Shown: positions 40,201-49,010, counted from the first letter of the stretch. The stretch is 64,000 nt of DNA from Puccinia triticina (GCF_026914185.1 NC_070565.1:6076001-6140000), one strand, 5' to 3'. The notes: generated by a model not told the origin, from the letters alone. Program-made: numbers and translations.

Positions 40201-41534
40201 ACGAGGATGCCCCCTTGATTCGACCCGTTTTTTCTTTTTCGGCTCTGAAGGACGAGTATACCGGATATCAGGACGGTTACTGGCGCCAGATGGAGTTGTT
40301 TCTATCCACGTTAACCTGGCCAGAGGGCATGGGAGCGGACGAATTTCGGGCTTTGAAGCGAAGGTCCTCGGATTTCTTTGTGCAGAATGGTAGACTTATG
40401 AAGAGGGGGAGCCCACTACCTCGGATCGTCATCACCCTCCCCTTCAAACAAGAAGAAGTTCTCCGGCGGCTACACGAGGATTTGGGTCACCGCGGAGCGA
40501 CAGAGACCTATCGAAGGGTTTCCGAGCGCTTTTGGTGGCCGTCATTGAAGCAATCTGTGGCTCGCTGGTGCCAGAGCTGTGACGCCTGTCAACGGCGCAG
40601 CCTTCGAAGACCACTAGAGCAGCGTTATCCGACGGGAGAATTGACTGTTTTTGGGCGAGTGGCCTTGGATGCGGTCCATTTAAAAGCTAGCGGAGCTAAG
40701 TACCTTATCGTGGCTCGCGATGACTTTTCTGGTTGGGTGGAGGCCAAAATACTGAACAACCTGACTTCGGAGGCGGTGGCTTCGTTCCTTCAGGAACATT
40801 GGACAATGCGGTACGGCCCGGCTCAATCTTATTCGACAGACGGCGGTTCGGAATTTGGCGGTGCACTGGCGGAAATGCTTCGTGCTTTGCCGGGGGAACA
40901 CCGAGTTTTTACCCCTTATTATCCAGAGGGGCAGGGTATGGTCGAGCGGGGGCACGCACCACTGAAGGCGGCGTTGGTCAAGTTAGCGGGAGAGAGTGGC
41001 AAGAATTGCCGCAAGTTCCTTCCGTTGGTTCTCTTTGCGGATCGGATTTCGGCCAAGCGCACAACAGGGTACTCTCCGTATGAGTTGGTTTTTGGGCAGC
41101 GGGCAGTCTTGCCGATAGATTTGGAAATGGAGTCATACCTCGGCGTGGACTGGGAATCAGTGCGCACTACGACGGATCTTCTAGCCGCGAGATCTCTTCA
41201 ACTCGAGCGCAGCGAAGAAACTCGGGGTCTGGCCTATCGCAAAATGATGGAGGCGCGGGGCGAATCAGTCAGATATTGGACGGACAAGCGCTCTGATCGG
41301 CTTCGTGAGGCGCTCGAGACTGGTGCGATGGTTATGGCGTATAACCGATCGTTGGAGACTCAGTGGGGCCAGTTATTTGCTAATAGGTGGAACGGGCCCT
41401 ACCGAGTGGTCCGCCAAGTCGAAGGAGGCTCCTACATTCTGGCCAAACTGGACGGCACCAAACTCAAGCGGCGATTTGCGGCCGATCAGGTCAAGAAGTA
41501 CTACTCGCGCGATGAGGTGCAGGGACAAAAGTAA
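37224..41534 (+). CDS. pol: G4 ORF2: repeat-rich N-terminal extension, then RT, RNase H, integrase
   Basis: 1,436 codons. Residues 1-425 have no counterpart in G1-G3 and contain repeated peptides: LREENKL-type units (about residues 155-250) and YAPPRRDAxxLSKTLxRATLVS-type units that are translations of intron-like copies 2-4. Homology to the other Pol proteins starts at AKYKPVAKKIKPVN (about residue 430). RT has LPQGATNSVAVYQAQ and FIDDGG (about 693). RNase H and integrase follow (HEDLGHRG, CDACQRR, LDAVHLKAS, TDGGSEFG, PEGQGMVERGH). The stop TAA is inside intron-like copy 5. The true N-terminus is uncertain: splicing of copies 2-4 would change it. Confidence 0.85.
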   Translation: MGARLSRSRSQGSVDTYGTPGRRFVGRSSFFMRTVGSNCGGLNLDLRSLAVESTQFVEDQRPIFPSLLSSYRQNIKPKKHLKIIRNIKNNIEARFHFNSRLPVYNRGGSAAKGGTKVSPIHLYAPPGFSTSIENITCHAVSRPSSPCSSFSAIDHAIPDHCLQEENKLSSFHFKEVSAPSWEPSASSRFSPQGKHQDSTCEHLREENKLLLLRKEGKLFTSYDGLRDEGKLFSPRSNLREEDKLISLEAEVRTCEQDSEVLRRIGSNKVSSSQYAPPRRDAYHLSKTLPRATLVSHTPDPGVSLLGSGATKGAACSVVLRNELKLCSFQMECEEGIVTFGPSWRAYGVKVSSHQYAPPRRDAPNLSKTLSRATLVSDLQPLRFSFADKAAFEDRAEHRTSLLLEAGLGSRAQTSLLESWKAGEYLAFAAKYKPVAKKIKPVNLAMPQGLNPPLQRPTLTRDPYQGLLRALVGPFRPKGHVTEERLSVVNFGPEDWLYPNELSLIKNVLAERNLSIAFNEEERGLLKETYGLPYIIPVVEHEPWQKKKIPIPAAKLEEYTRLIRERVRTGLYEQSTSSYSSPVFCVLKGNGKLHIVHDLQPLNKVTVRDAGVPPATEEFVESFSGRACYGLGDIMGGYDERALDPISRPLTTFDTPLGRFQLTRLPQGATNSVAVYQAQMMWILQAEIPEHAGIFIDDGGIKGPKSDYNNERLPWHTGIRRFIWEYAETLERILFRIEESGLTVSASKLAACVPALEIVGHVVCKEGRKMAASKVNKIVSWPTPSNATEVRGFLGVVVYVRIFIPSLSQICLPLCRLTRKDSEWSWTEDCERAFQELKILVGKDIVLAKIDYGPDAGKLKLAVDSSFHASGAVLTQEDSNGLDRPALYESLLFSDVESRYSQAKLELCGVAQILKKLQTVLWGQHFELQVDAQSLIQMINAPSLPNAPMTRWVLFIQLFSFDIVHRPGKSFTMPDGLSRRPQDDEESDPPSDFDEDAPLIRPVFSFSALKDEYTGYQDGYWRQMELFLSTLTWPEGMGADEFRALKRRSSDFFVQNGRLMKRGSPLPRIVITLPFKQEEVLRRLHEDLGHRGATETYRRVSERFWWPSLKQSVARWCQSCDACQRRSLRRPLEQRYPTGELTVFGRVALDAVHLKASGAKYLIVARDDFSGWVEAKILNNLTSEAVASFLQEHWTMRYGPAQSYSTDGGSEFGGALAEMLRALPGEHRVFTPYYPEGQGMVERGHAPLKAALVKLAGESGKNCRKFLPLVLFADRISAKRTTGYSPYELVFGQRAVLPIDLEMESYLGVDWESVRTTTDLLAARSLQLERSEETRGLAYRKMMEARGESVRYWTDKRSDRLREALETGAMVMAYNRSLETQWGQLFANRWNGPYRVVRQVEGGSYILAKLDGTKLKRRFAADQVKKYYSRDEVQGQK
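37572..37675 (+). other. G4 intron-like repeat, copy 2
   Basis: GTAAGTCCC...CTTCCTTCAG, 104 bp, preceded by GGAGGGACAAAA as copies 1 and 5 are preceded by GGAGGGGTAAAA and CAGGGACAAAA. It reads through in ORF2. Confidence 0.6.
37690..37960 (+). repeat. Tandem repeat in the G4 ORF2 extension
   Basis: Five or so degenerate copies of a unit containing CTCCGCGAAGAGGATAAACT, spaced about 36-45 bp. In the ORF2 frame it gives L-R-E/D-E-N/G/D-K-L heptads. Confidence 0.65.
38028..38139 (+). other. G4 intron-like repeat, copy 3
   Basis: GTAAGTTCC...CTCTTTTAG, 112 bp. Shares CAATATGCACCTCCG, GGCGTGATGC and TTTGTCGAAAAC with copy 4, 244 bp downstream. Confidence 0.6.
38272..38382 (+). other. G4 intron-like repeat, copy 4
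   Basis: GTAAGTTCC...CCTTTGCAG, 111 bp. With copy 3 it forms a 244-bp tandem duplication of intron plus flank. Confidence 0.6.
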
Positions 41535-41644
41535 GCCCTCCCATGTGTGTGCATCTCGAGGGTTTTCTACGCGCGTCGTCAATAGCATTACATGCCACTA
41601 TGTGAGCCACTTTTTTTGCGGTTTTCTCCCTTGTTTGGCGGCAG
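41531..41644 (+). other. G4 intron-like repeat, copy 5 (pol end)
   Basis: GTAAGCCCT...TTGGCGGCAG, 114 bp. Its donor overlaps the pol stop codon (CAAAAGTAAGC). Splicing would remove the stop and run the frame through the PPT into the 3' LTR. Confidence 0.6.
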
Positions 41645-41696
41645 GTATCAGAGAGGCGACGCGCAGTCTAGGGACAGACTGCAAATGGGATGGGGA

Positions 41697-42554
41697 TGTG
41701 GTGTTCTGGCGCGTACACAGGATCAAGACACCCGGATAAAGGCCTCAAGATCATCAAGACCCTCAAGACCCTCAATTCTTCTGTTATCATTTCTTCCCCC
41801 TCCTTCCCTCTCTTTCCTTTCTTTCCCTTTGCCCTTTCTCCCTTTTTTTCCTTCTCTTAATTGGTTGGTTTGATTTGTTTTGATTCTTCCATTGATTGTT
41901 TTCTTTTCTTGGTTCTTTTTTTTTATTGTTTCTTCTTTGCGCGCGTTGGAGAGGATGAGTTGGAGGAGGGTTGGTTCTTTGTTTCTTTTCAGATTTTGCT
42001 TTGTTTGTTTGTCTTTTTGGCTTTGGTGTGGAGGTTGTTTTCTCTTTGGTTGTTCTTTTCCTCTTTCTCTGCTCATCTTAGTTGTATGGGCGCGGCGGGC
42101 ACGAGGGCTCGTCGCGCGGCATGTCGCGGCCTGAATCCAAGTTCAGCCGAACTTGGAGGAAGGATCGGCATGGTATTCTGGCCTCCCCCATAAGGAACAA
42201 GATATCATCATGTTTTCTGAGCTTATTGATCCGGATCGTGTCGATCCAGCCCCGCATCTACCTCTGAGTTTGAGTACCCGAGCTTCCTGAGTTTATTCCT
42301 TTTTGATCACTACCCGAGATTCCAACGACCGCACCGGCTTTCTTCCGAGTCCCTTCTGTTCTGAGCTTTTTCCATCCTACCAAACCGCCGAGGGTATTCC
42401 AACCCCCTCGTTCCCTCTCAACAAATCCCCCCCCAACCGCTATCACCTTGTTCGATTTTTCCCCGATACTTTTCGCAGGACCACCGACGAGGGCAGCACT
42501 CAAGCACCATCCCCTCAACCGACTGCCACGGCTCAGACCCGACAGGAGTCCATA
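41697..42554 (+). repeat. G4 3' LTR
   Basis: 858 bp, same ends. Preceded by the purine tract AAATGGGATGGGGA (41683-41696) and GGGACAGACTG, a relative of the G1-G3 PPT box. Confidence 0.93.
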
Positions 42555-42558
42555 CCGC

Positions 42559-42690
42559 TGTGCTGCGCTAAATGACCACTTTTTTTTAGCGCAGCGCAGC
42601 GGTTGTAACATTGCTCAGCGCTTGTACTTTCAGATTACATGTAATCCAACAGTACAAGCGCCTGAGGCTGCTCATCTTGGATTTCACACA
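42559..42690. repeat. Foldback repeat, right part
   Basis: It resumes after the second CCGC with TGTGCTGCGCTAAATGACC, then a GCGCAGCGCAGCGG stem and the palindrome CAGCGCTTGTACTTTCAG facing CAACAGTACAAGCGC. The same palindrome occurs in the left part. Confidence 0.65.
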
Positions 42691-43013
42691 TGTACTTCTT
42701 GGTATCTGGGAGTTCATGCACAGTTGAATGACTGTTCTCTGCTGCTTCCAATGTCTACAGCAGTAGGAGGGGTGCTTTACTCCCATAAAGACCGCACATA
42801 TTACGCTGCACTTAGCAAATTATGATGTGGTTGCGGGAGAAGGTGCCTCTCACTGGTGATTTTGAAGAGGCCAGCAAAGCGCTGAAAGCCTTGTTGCCTG
42901 TGCCACAGAGCAAATTGGTTTTGTGACTGTATTTGCTTTGCATGATACATACATATTTTGTTACTCATTACAAGTAATGGGCATCAGCAATTCAGCTTGT
43001 TGCCATAACATAA
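42691..43013. other. AT-rich gene-free stretch
   Basis: No ORF, repeat or RNA that I can support. Confidence 0.5.
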
Positions 43014-43015
43014 TA

Positions 43016-43197
43016 GGGGGGTTCAAAATTGAATTTTATAAAACTTTGGAGTTTGTTTTAAGGCCTTTATGAACATAATTTTGAAATTTTGGCAAGATGT
43101 CCTGAAAAAGGTGTGACTGATCAACTTTTTAAAAATATGTTGATAAACAGTTTAAAATGGGTCCTAAAGTTCTACAAATTCCAATTGTGAACCCCCC
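43016..43197. mobile_element. 182-bp MITE with TA target duplication
   Basis: Ends GGGGGGTTCAAAATTG and CAATTGTGAACCCCCC are inverted repeats of about 45 bp in all, flanked by TA at 43014-43015 and 43198-43199. This fits a Tc1/mariner-type non-autonomous element. Confidence 0.7.
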
Positions 43198-43199
43198 TA

Positions 43200-44188
43200 A
43201 TATAATTGAAATTCCTCCGTAAAAAATTAACACAATGGCACCAAAATCAAAATTTGAGAAATGTAAAATATTGTTAACACACTGCCTTTACTGGGAACAC
43301 TAAAATTAACGCGCTGGAAATCAATATTTTATTGATATGTTACCATTACAGTAACACAAATACCCAGCATTGAATTACCTTTTCACACTGCTAGACTTCC
43401 CCAATGGTAAAAAATGTTCAGGACTCAGTTGGAGGCCCACATCATACGTGATAAATGGGGAAATTTATTATGTGCAACCCAATTAAGTTTGCACCCCATC
43501 TCCACCAAACGTTTTGAAGCCGCGGTTGCCCGGTTGCGTTTGATGAATACATCCATTTATCACATATAACAGTGCATCCAAACAGGGCCTCATTTTCCTC
43601 TATGAAACTGCGCAAGCAGTTTACAGAATGTCATACTCCCAATATCAGCAAGAATCTATCTGTATCATATTGTAACAATACAGGTTCTCAGATTATTATG
43701 TATTGGCTTTGTTGATACAATACTGCTGTATTGTATCACCTGCGTGATACAATAAACTATGAAGGAAAAAATCATGTATTGCCCTTTCATTACAATCCAA
43801 GTTTATTAAAACCACAGTTTCACAGAAACTGACTTCATGGGTTCACGCTGCATTTCATTGAAATTGCAGGCAGAAGAAATTAAAAGTTTGAAATTTGTGT
43901 TCTTTAAGTTTAAAAAGTGGGAGTTTTTTTTCAGTACAGAGTTTATGGTTTGTTTGAGTTTGAATTATGGTTTTTGTGTGAGTTTATTTTTTTTGTGTGT
44001 TCAAATGTTTTTGTTTTGTGTAGTTCAAAGTTTGTGTTGTGTGAGTTCAAAGTTTAAATTTTCTTGTTTTGTGTGAGTTTAAAGTTTAAATTGTTGAAGT
44101 TTTGTTTGGGTTTGGAATTTTTGTTTTTTGAAATCAAGAAGGGGCCTACTCAAATGAAATAGGGGGCCTTCAGGGAGGGGATGGACAA
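43200..44188. other. AT-rich gene-free stretch with a small hairpin
   Basis: A perfect 10-bp stem GATACAATAC/GTATTGTATC with loop TGCT is at 43714-43737, and another half (TGATACAAT) follows at 43746. Otherwise T-rich, with no gene supported; the 79-codon ORF at 43837-44076 is Phe/Cys-rich low complexity. Confidence 0.5.
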
Positions 44189-44196
44189 AACCAGAT

Positions 44197-44820
44197 TAAG
44201 GATTGCCAAGTGAACCTGGGTACCCGCGGCGGGTGCGGGTACCGCCTCTGTTTTTTAGCAAATCTGGACACCCACGGGTGTTTTTCGCGGGTACCGCGGG
44301 TACTTGCAGGGAAGAAATGTGCCTCCTCGATGATCAATGTGTGCTGGTCATTGAGAGGGAGTTGTGCCTTCTTGATGACCGGTGTGGGCCGGTCATCGAG
44401 AGGGAGGGTGCCTTCTCAATGGGCGGTGTGTGCCGGTCATCGAGAGGGCTGAGTGAGACCCTCTCGATGACTGGCCTCTCCCGGTCATCAAGAGGGTTGT
44501 GCACCTTCTCGATGACCGATGTGTGCCAATTAATTGAGAGGGAGGTGTGCCTTCTTGATGACCGGTGTGTGCAAGTCATCGAGGGGGTTGTGTAGCCCTC
44601 TCAATGACCAGCACCGACCGGTCATTGAGGGCCTCAAGAGGTGCTGCGGCACCTTGATCCAAAATACAGTGGCGGGTGTTGACCACGCGTACCCGGGTAC
44701 CTGGGGTTTTTTTCGCCAAATTCCAACACCCGCACCCGCACCCGGCACCCGCGGGCGGGTACCCACCGTAAGGCCGCGGGTGCCGGGTACCGCCAAACGG
44801 GTATCACTTGGCGATCCTTA
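44197..44820. mobile_element. 624-bp hAT-like non-autonomous element carrying a hairpin array
   Basis: Terminal inverted repeats TAAGGATTGCCAAGTGA and TCACTTGGCGATCCTTA, flanked by an 8-bp duplication AACCAGAT (44189-44196, 44821-44828), the hAT hallmark. Subterminal CGGGTACC and ACCCGCGG words are repeated. The middle (44318-44640) is an array of about seven CCGGT hairpins. A paralogous empty site at 59669-59710 reads through without the element. ORFs are repeat translations; no transposase. Confidence 0.8.
44318..44640. repeat. CCGGT hairpin array 1 (inside the hAT-like element)
   Basis: About seven units, period about 45 bp, each CTCGATGACCGGT, loop of about 5-8, GCCGGTCATCGAGAGG or a variant. 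Confidence 0.8.
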
Positions 44821-44828
44821 AACCAGAT

Positions 44829-45125
44829 CCCCTGGGGGGACAAACAGCTTCCCTCCCCCAGCCCTTTAAGTATCCGACCAAGCTCACACACCCTGGGCCC
44901 TGACATCCTTCAAACCAAAACTTGACAACTTGGTTGTCAGGGCCCTGCACCTGGGTAGACAAGATGCTGGCCTGTACACACTCATCCAAGTGTTTACAGG
45001 TCAGCTTGAGAGCTTGAAATGTTCTGAATCCGAGGAACTTGGCTGTGAGTAGTTACATAAGCTGATTGTGTCCTGTAGGTCTCCATCGCGTCTTGATTCT
45101 GATCTGTAGTGGTTATCGGGGGGAC
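44829..45125. other. Gene-free stretch
   Basis: Contains the right half of a repeated segment (CCCCTGGGGGGACAA) also seen at 59696-59710. No gene supported. Confidence 0.45.
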
Positions 45126-45379
45126 CCACACCTCTTGATGACTGGTACAGACCAGAATCGAGCAGATTCACTCGTCCTCTCCAATGACTGGTCTATGCCG
45201 GTCATTGAGGGGAGTCACAGCTCTTGATGACCGGTCTGTGCGGTTGTGGAGGGAGGTAACAACTCTTGATGACCGGAACAGCCCGGCATTGAGGAGATTC
45301 ATACCTCTTGATGGCTGGTCTGTACCGGTCATCAAGGGAACTCCGCAGTACATTACACCTTGATGGCCGGTCCAACCGG
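45126..45379. repeat. CCGGT hairpin array 2, left part
   Basis: About six units of the same type. The last is cut in its loop by G3 (CCGGTCCAACCGG at the junction); it continues at 56295. Confidence 0.8.
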
Positions 45380-46269
45380 TGTGGTAACCCTGTTCCTGTT
45401 CATACTATCACCCTCATATCACCTAAACCCTTCATAAATACCTCATTATTACTTCATATTCAGATTCTACACCCCATTTTACCCCTAGTCACCCACTCAT
45501 TTCACCTAGGATTTCCAAATGGATCAGCAGTTATTGGCATGTATAGTTTTGGCAGGTATTTTCTTCATACATATCCTTAGCATTATTACATACATCATTC
45601 ATTAGTATCATAGCTACATAGGACTGCAGATCTTACATAACTTCATTACTCATTTTTCTCTTCATATGATATCAGCAGTACATTCCTTCATAGCTCTTGT
45701 AGTTATTATCAAATGCTCATCATTATTTCATCTTCTACATAGTTACCTTTCATGTACACTCTTTGGTCATTGCGCCTTCATCATTACTGCTCATCTTCAG
45801 ATATTGTTACTATGTGCTCATCATGTATCACCCCCCTGTAGTACTTCTCACATATATAAACACCCCTCTAGATGTTGTATCCCGATCATGCACTTTCTAC
45901 TACATCCCCTCTGTAGCACCTTTACACATCACACTTAGATACACTTTCATCACCATAGAAATATATCCCCCAGCATATATCTCATTACCCATCTCAGAGT
46001 GACTCCCAAGAGCTTCTGCTTTTCCCCTTCTCACTTCTCCTCTCTCACTCAGTAGGATTGATACACCTCAGACTCATAAAGTGTTAAAGCCATCTAAGTC
46101 AAAGAGAATCATCAGCCACACCCTTTTCTTTTTCTTAGTGTAACCCTCTCTCCATCAGCGTTAGTCTAGAGGGCAGCCTCACCAGCACCTGTAGCCTCTC
46201 CTACATTATTAGTAGTGTAGTTGACTATTTCCCCTCACAGCTCTTTCCTGATCTTTTAGGAGTTCCACA
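45380..46269 (+). repeat. G3 5' LTR
   Basis: 890 bp, TGTGGTAACCC...GGAGTTCCACA. Its 3' half is a diverged relative of the G1 LTR (both contain ATCAGCCACACC and CTTAGTGT segments). Confidence 0.95.
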
Positions 46270-46271
46270 AG

Positions 46272-46288
46272 TGGTGTCCCAACAGTGG
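46272..46288 (+). other. G3 primer-binding site
   Basis: TGGTGTCCCAACAGTGG, two bases after the LTR; the same 17 bases as in G1. Confidence 0.7.
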
Positions 46289-46505
46289 CCTGATTACCTT
46301 TAGATTTTAGTCCTAGTTACCTTTTTCACTACCAGTTCATAGTTCTATCACCTACACAAACCCTTTCCACTCCATTCCTCTTCAGTGCATCAGATCCCAA
46401 AACCACAAACCCATAAAAACAAATTTCTTCAGTTTTATTTCTCCCTCTTCTTTTCCCTCCTCTTCAGAACTCTTTTCTTCCCCAGGCAGTTAGTTACCTT
46501 TCAAG

Positions 46506-49010
46506 ATGTCCATCCACTCTCAAGATGCTGCTCATCCTATCAACAACAACCTAGGAGAGACTGCCAGTAACAACCCAGGTACTCTCTTCAACAACCCCTT
46601 CCAAACTGCTCCAGAAGATAACAACACTCACCCTGCTGGACCAGCCAATCCCTTTCCTGAAGATCCAGCTCAAACCAACCCTTTACCTCAACCTACCAAC
46701 AACTTCAATCAGTACAGAGGCAGCACTGGCCCCAACAATCCTCAGTTTCAACACCCCAATGTCTTCAACCAGTACAGGGACAACATACCTGATCCTTCAG
46801 AAAGCTCTCACCTAGGACTCAGACAAAGAATCACACCTCCAGCCCCATCTGTATCTTCCAAACACTCTGTGGTCTACTTTTTGGAGAAGGAAACCAGGAT
46901 GCCAGCCTACAAAGGACCAATCAAAGGAGTCAAAATCAAGCCCTTGGACAAGGAACTCTGCTTTGATGGAACCAACCTCACCATTGAAAACTTTATTAAC
47001 AGGTATGAAAATGTAGGATCAACTGATGGAGCTTCTTCTATAGATTTGGTCAGGCAGGTTGTTTCTTTTCTCAAAGGGGAGGCCATCAAGGAAGAAGTGG
47101 AACAAATGGAGGCTTACAGGAACCAGAACTGGGAGGACCTCAAGAAGCAGCTACTGGACAGATATGGATCCCCACTCCCTTTGGTCAGATATACTAGGAG
47201 GGACCTCACTCAATTGATCAACAACTCAATCCAGGCTGGAGGAATCAAAACTTCACAAGAATTCAGGTTGTTCAACAATAAATATTCAGTCATTACTAAT
47301 TATCTTTTAAGAATGAAACAGTGCTCCCACCTGGAGGAATTCAGAGAATTTCTATTGGATGCCCTTAGCCCAGAACTGGAATCAGCTGTCACCAAGGAAC
47401 TCATCAAGTGCAATGAAATGCTGGCCTCAGAGGATGGAGGAATGATTCTACCCCCAACTTCAACCATCTGCTCCTTCATAATCAGAGAAGTCCATTCAGC
47501 ATCAGTCATGGAAAGGAGAAAACTCTTCAAAATGGCTCTTCCCCAGGATCAAAAGGACTCAACTCTTCCAGTAACCAAGGCCCCTCCTTCCACCTCTCAA
47601 CCCATGGCTCCTCCTTCCAGGCCTCCACCTCAGATTACCACTTCCCAGGCACCTAAAACCACAGAGCAGAAACTAGAGGAGATCACACAGCAATTAGCAG
47701 CTCTTACTGCAGGAAAATCAGCCCCACCTCACCTTATTGGAGCTGCCCCTGGCCAACAGTACACCCCTTCTCCTAGGAATAAACCAGATTTCAAATGCTT
47801 CTACTGCTTTCAGAACAACCATGGAACCAGGTCTTGCTCTCTTCTAAACTATGATGTGGATTCTGGATTAGTCATCAGGGATGGAAACAGATACAAATTT
47901 CCAGACAACACACCTATTCCTTGGGATACCAGTAGACCTATCAAAACTATAGTGGACCAATTCTCCAAGGATTCTGCCAGGCCAACCACCATCTCTTCCT
48001 TTGGCCAACTTGAGGAAATAGCCCAGGACTCTCCAACTGTATATGATGTGGACATTGGAAAAAGGACCAGATCTAGCCAGGACCCAGAGGATGAACCTAC
48101 TACTAGTGGAAAAAGGACCAGGAATGAAAAGGAATCTCTAATGGATATGGACCAGGATGACTTAATCAAATTTGCAACCTCACCTTCCAAAACTCCTCCT
48201 AAACCCAGTCCAGCCCAACCTTCCAAACCAGGCCCAAAAGTTAAATTCCAGGACAACCAGGACCAAGGCCAGCCCAGTACAGACAAGCCATCTAGGAAAA
48301 CCCACTTGGAAAAGCCACTAGCCAAGGAATACCCAGGGATTGAAGATTCTATAGTCAACAGGGTGCTCAACAAAACTACTGTGGAACTTACCATTGGGGA
48401 ACTTCTAGCCTCTTCTCCTTCTGCCTCTGAAGCCTTCAAAAAGAAAATTTCCAACAGGAGGGTCTCTGTGGATTCAACCAAATCAGCCAACTCTGCAGCT
48501 ATGGAAGAAGAAGAGGAAACTCCTGGACAAACTCACTACTCCTGCCCCCTTGCCTATGTCAGACTCACCATGGGAGGAAAATCTTTTGAAGCACTCTTGG
48601 ACACTGGATCTATGGTCAACATTATCCCTGAGGAGATGGCCCAATCTATAGGACTGGTTATCACTGAAAAACCCATGAAGCTCAAAGGAATTGGAGGCCA
48701 CCATACTGGAATCACTAGAATTGCTGAAGGAGTGGAGGTTCTTCTAGGAAAAATCACCAATACTGTTCATTTCTGGGTAGCTAAAGGAGGAGTTCAGCTA
48801 ATTGTAGGAAAACCCTTCTTAATGGATGCATCAGCCACCATCAAATACAATGGAAACAGGGAGGAATCACTGTCTGTGGTGGACAAAGGACAAACTTACT
48901 TGGTACCAATCCTCCTGCCTAATCATCACAAATGGGAAACCAGCCTTCCAATCAATCTAGTCACCAGGGATTTTTTAGGCCAAGGACAGGATTTCAGCTT
49001 CTCCCAATAG
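46506..49010 (+). CDS. gag: G3 gag with C-terminal retropepsin
   Basis: 834 codons from the ATG after CAAG at 46506. A disordered Asn/Pro/Gln-rich N-terminus, a capsid-like region (KELCFDGTNLTIENFINRYE onward, about residues 150-340), the knuckle CFYCFQNNHGTRSC near residue 440, a charged linker (KRTRSSQDPEDE), and the protease with ALLDTGSMVNIIPE near 700 and LIVGKPFLMD near 760. Similar to the G1 product throughout. It forms the particle and matures it by proteolysis. The frame ends 11 codons after the slippery site. Confidence 0.93.
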   Translation: MSIHSQDAAHPINNNLGETASNNPGTLFNNPFQTAPEDNNTHPAGPANPFPEDPAQTNPLPQPTNNFNQYRGSTGPNNPQFQHPNVFNQYRDNIPDPSESSHLGLRQRITPPAPSVSSKHSVVYFLEKETRMPAYKGPIKGVKIKPLDKELCFDGTNLTIENFINRYENVGSTDGASSIDLVRQVVSFLKGEAIKEEVEQMEAYRNQNWEDLKKQLLDRYGSPLPLVRYTRRDLTQLINNSIQAGGIKTSQEFRLFNNKYSVITNYLLRMKQCSHLEEFREFLLDALSPELESAVTKELIKCNEMLASEDGGMILPPTSTICSFIIREVHSASVMERRKLFKMALPQDQKDSTLPVTKAPPSTSQPMAPPSRPPPQITTSQAPKTTEQKLEEITQQLAALTAGKSAPPHLIGAAPGQQYTPSPRNKPDFKCFYCFQNNHGTRSCSLLNYDVDSGLVIRDGNRYKFPDNTPIPWDTSRPIKTIVDQFSKDSARPTTISSFGQLEEIAQDSPTVYDVDIGKRTRSSQDPEDEPTTSGKRTRNEKESLMDMDQDDLIKFATSPSKTPPKPSPAQPSKPGPKVKFQDNQDQGQPSTDKPSRKTHLEKPLAKEYPGIEDSIVNRVLNKTTVELTIGELLASSPSASEAFKKKISNRRVSVDSTKSANSAAMEEEEETPGQTHYSCPLAYVRLTMGGKSFEALLDTGSMVNIIPEEMAQSIGLVITEKPMKLKGIGGHHTGITRIAEGVEVLLGKITNTVHFWVAKGGVQLIVGKPFLMDASATIKYNGNREESLSVVDKGQTYLVPILLPNHHKWETSLPINLVTRDFLGQGQDFSFSQ

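Larger units (their letters stand above)
33976..42554 (+). mobile_element. G4: 8.6 kb Ty3/Gypsy element
   Basis: LTRs 33976-34832 and 41697-42554, target duplication CCGC at 33972-33975 and 42555-42558. Order: LTR, tRNA-Tyr-like primer site, leader with an intron-like sequence, gag-PR with one frameshift, a 1.3 kb insert with repeats, RT-RNaseH-IN, PPT, LTR. It lacks the 3 kb 3' module of G1-G3. All clear substitutions between its LTRs are CpG transitions. Confidence 0.92.

Noticed and set aside
45666..45938. ORFs repeated in both G3 LTRs (also 55691-55963), and those in the G1, G2 and G4 LTRs
   Set aside because: They duplicate only because LTRs are duplicated; low complexity and no protein features.
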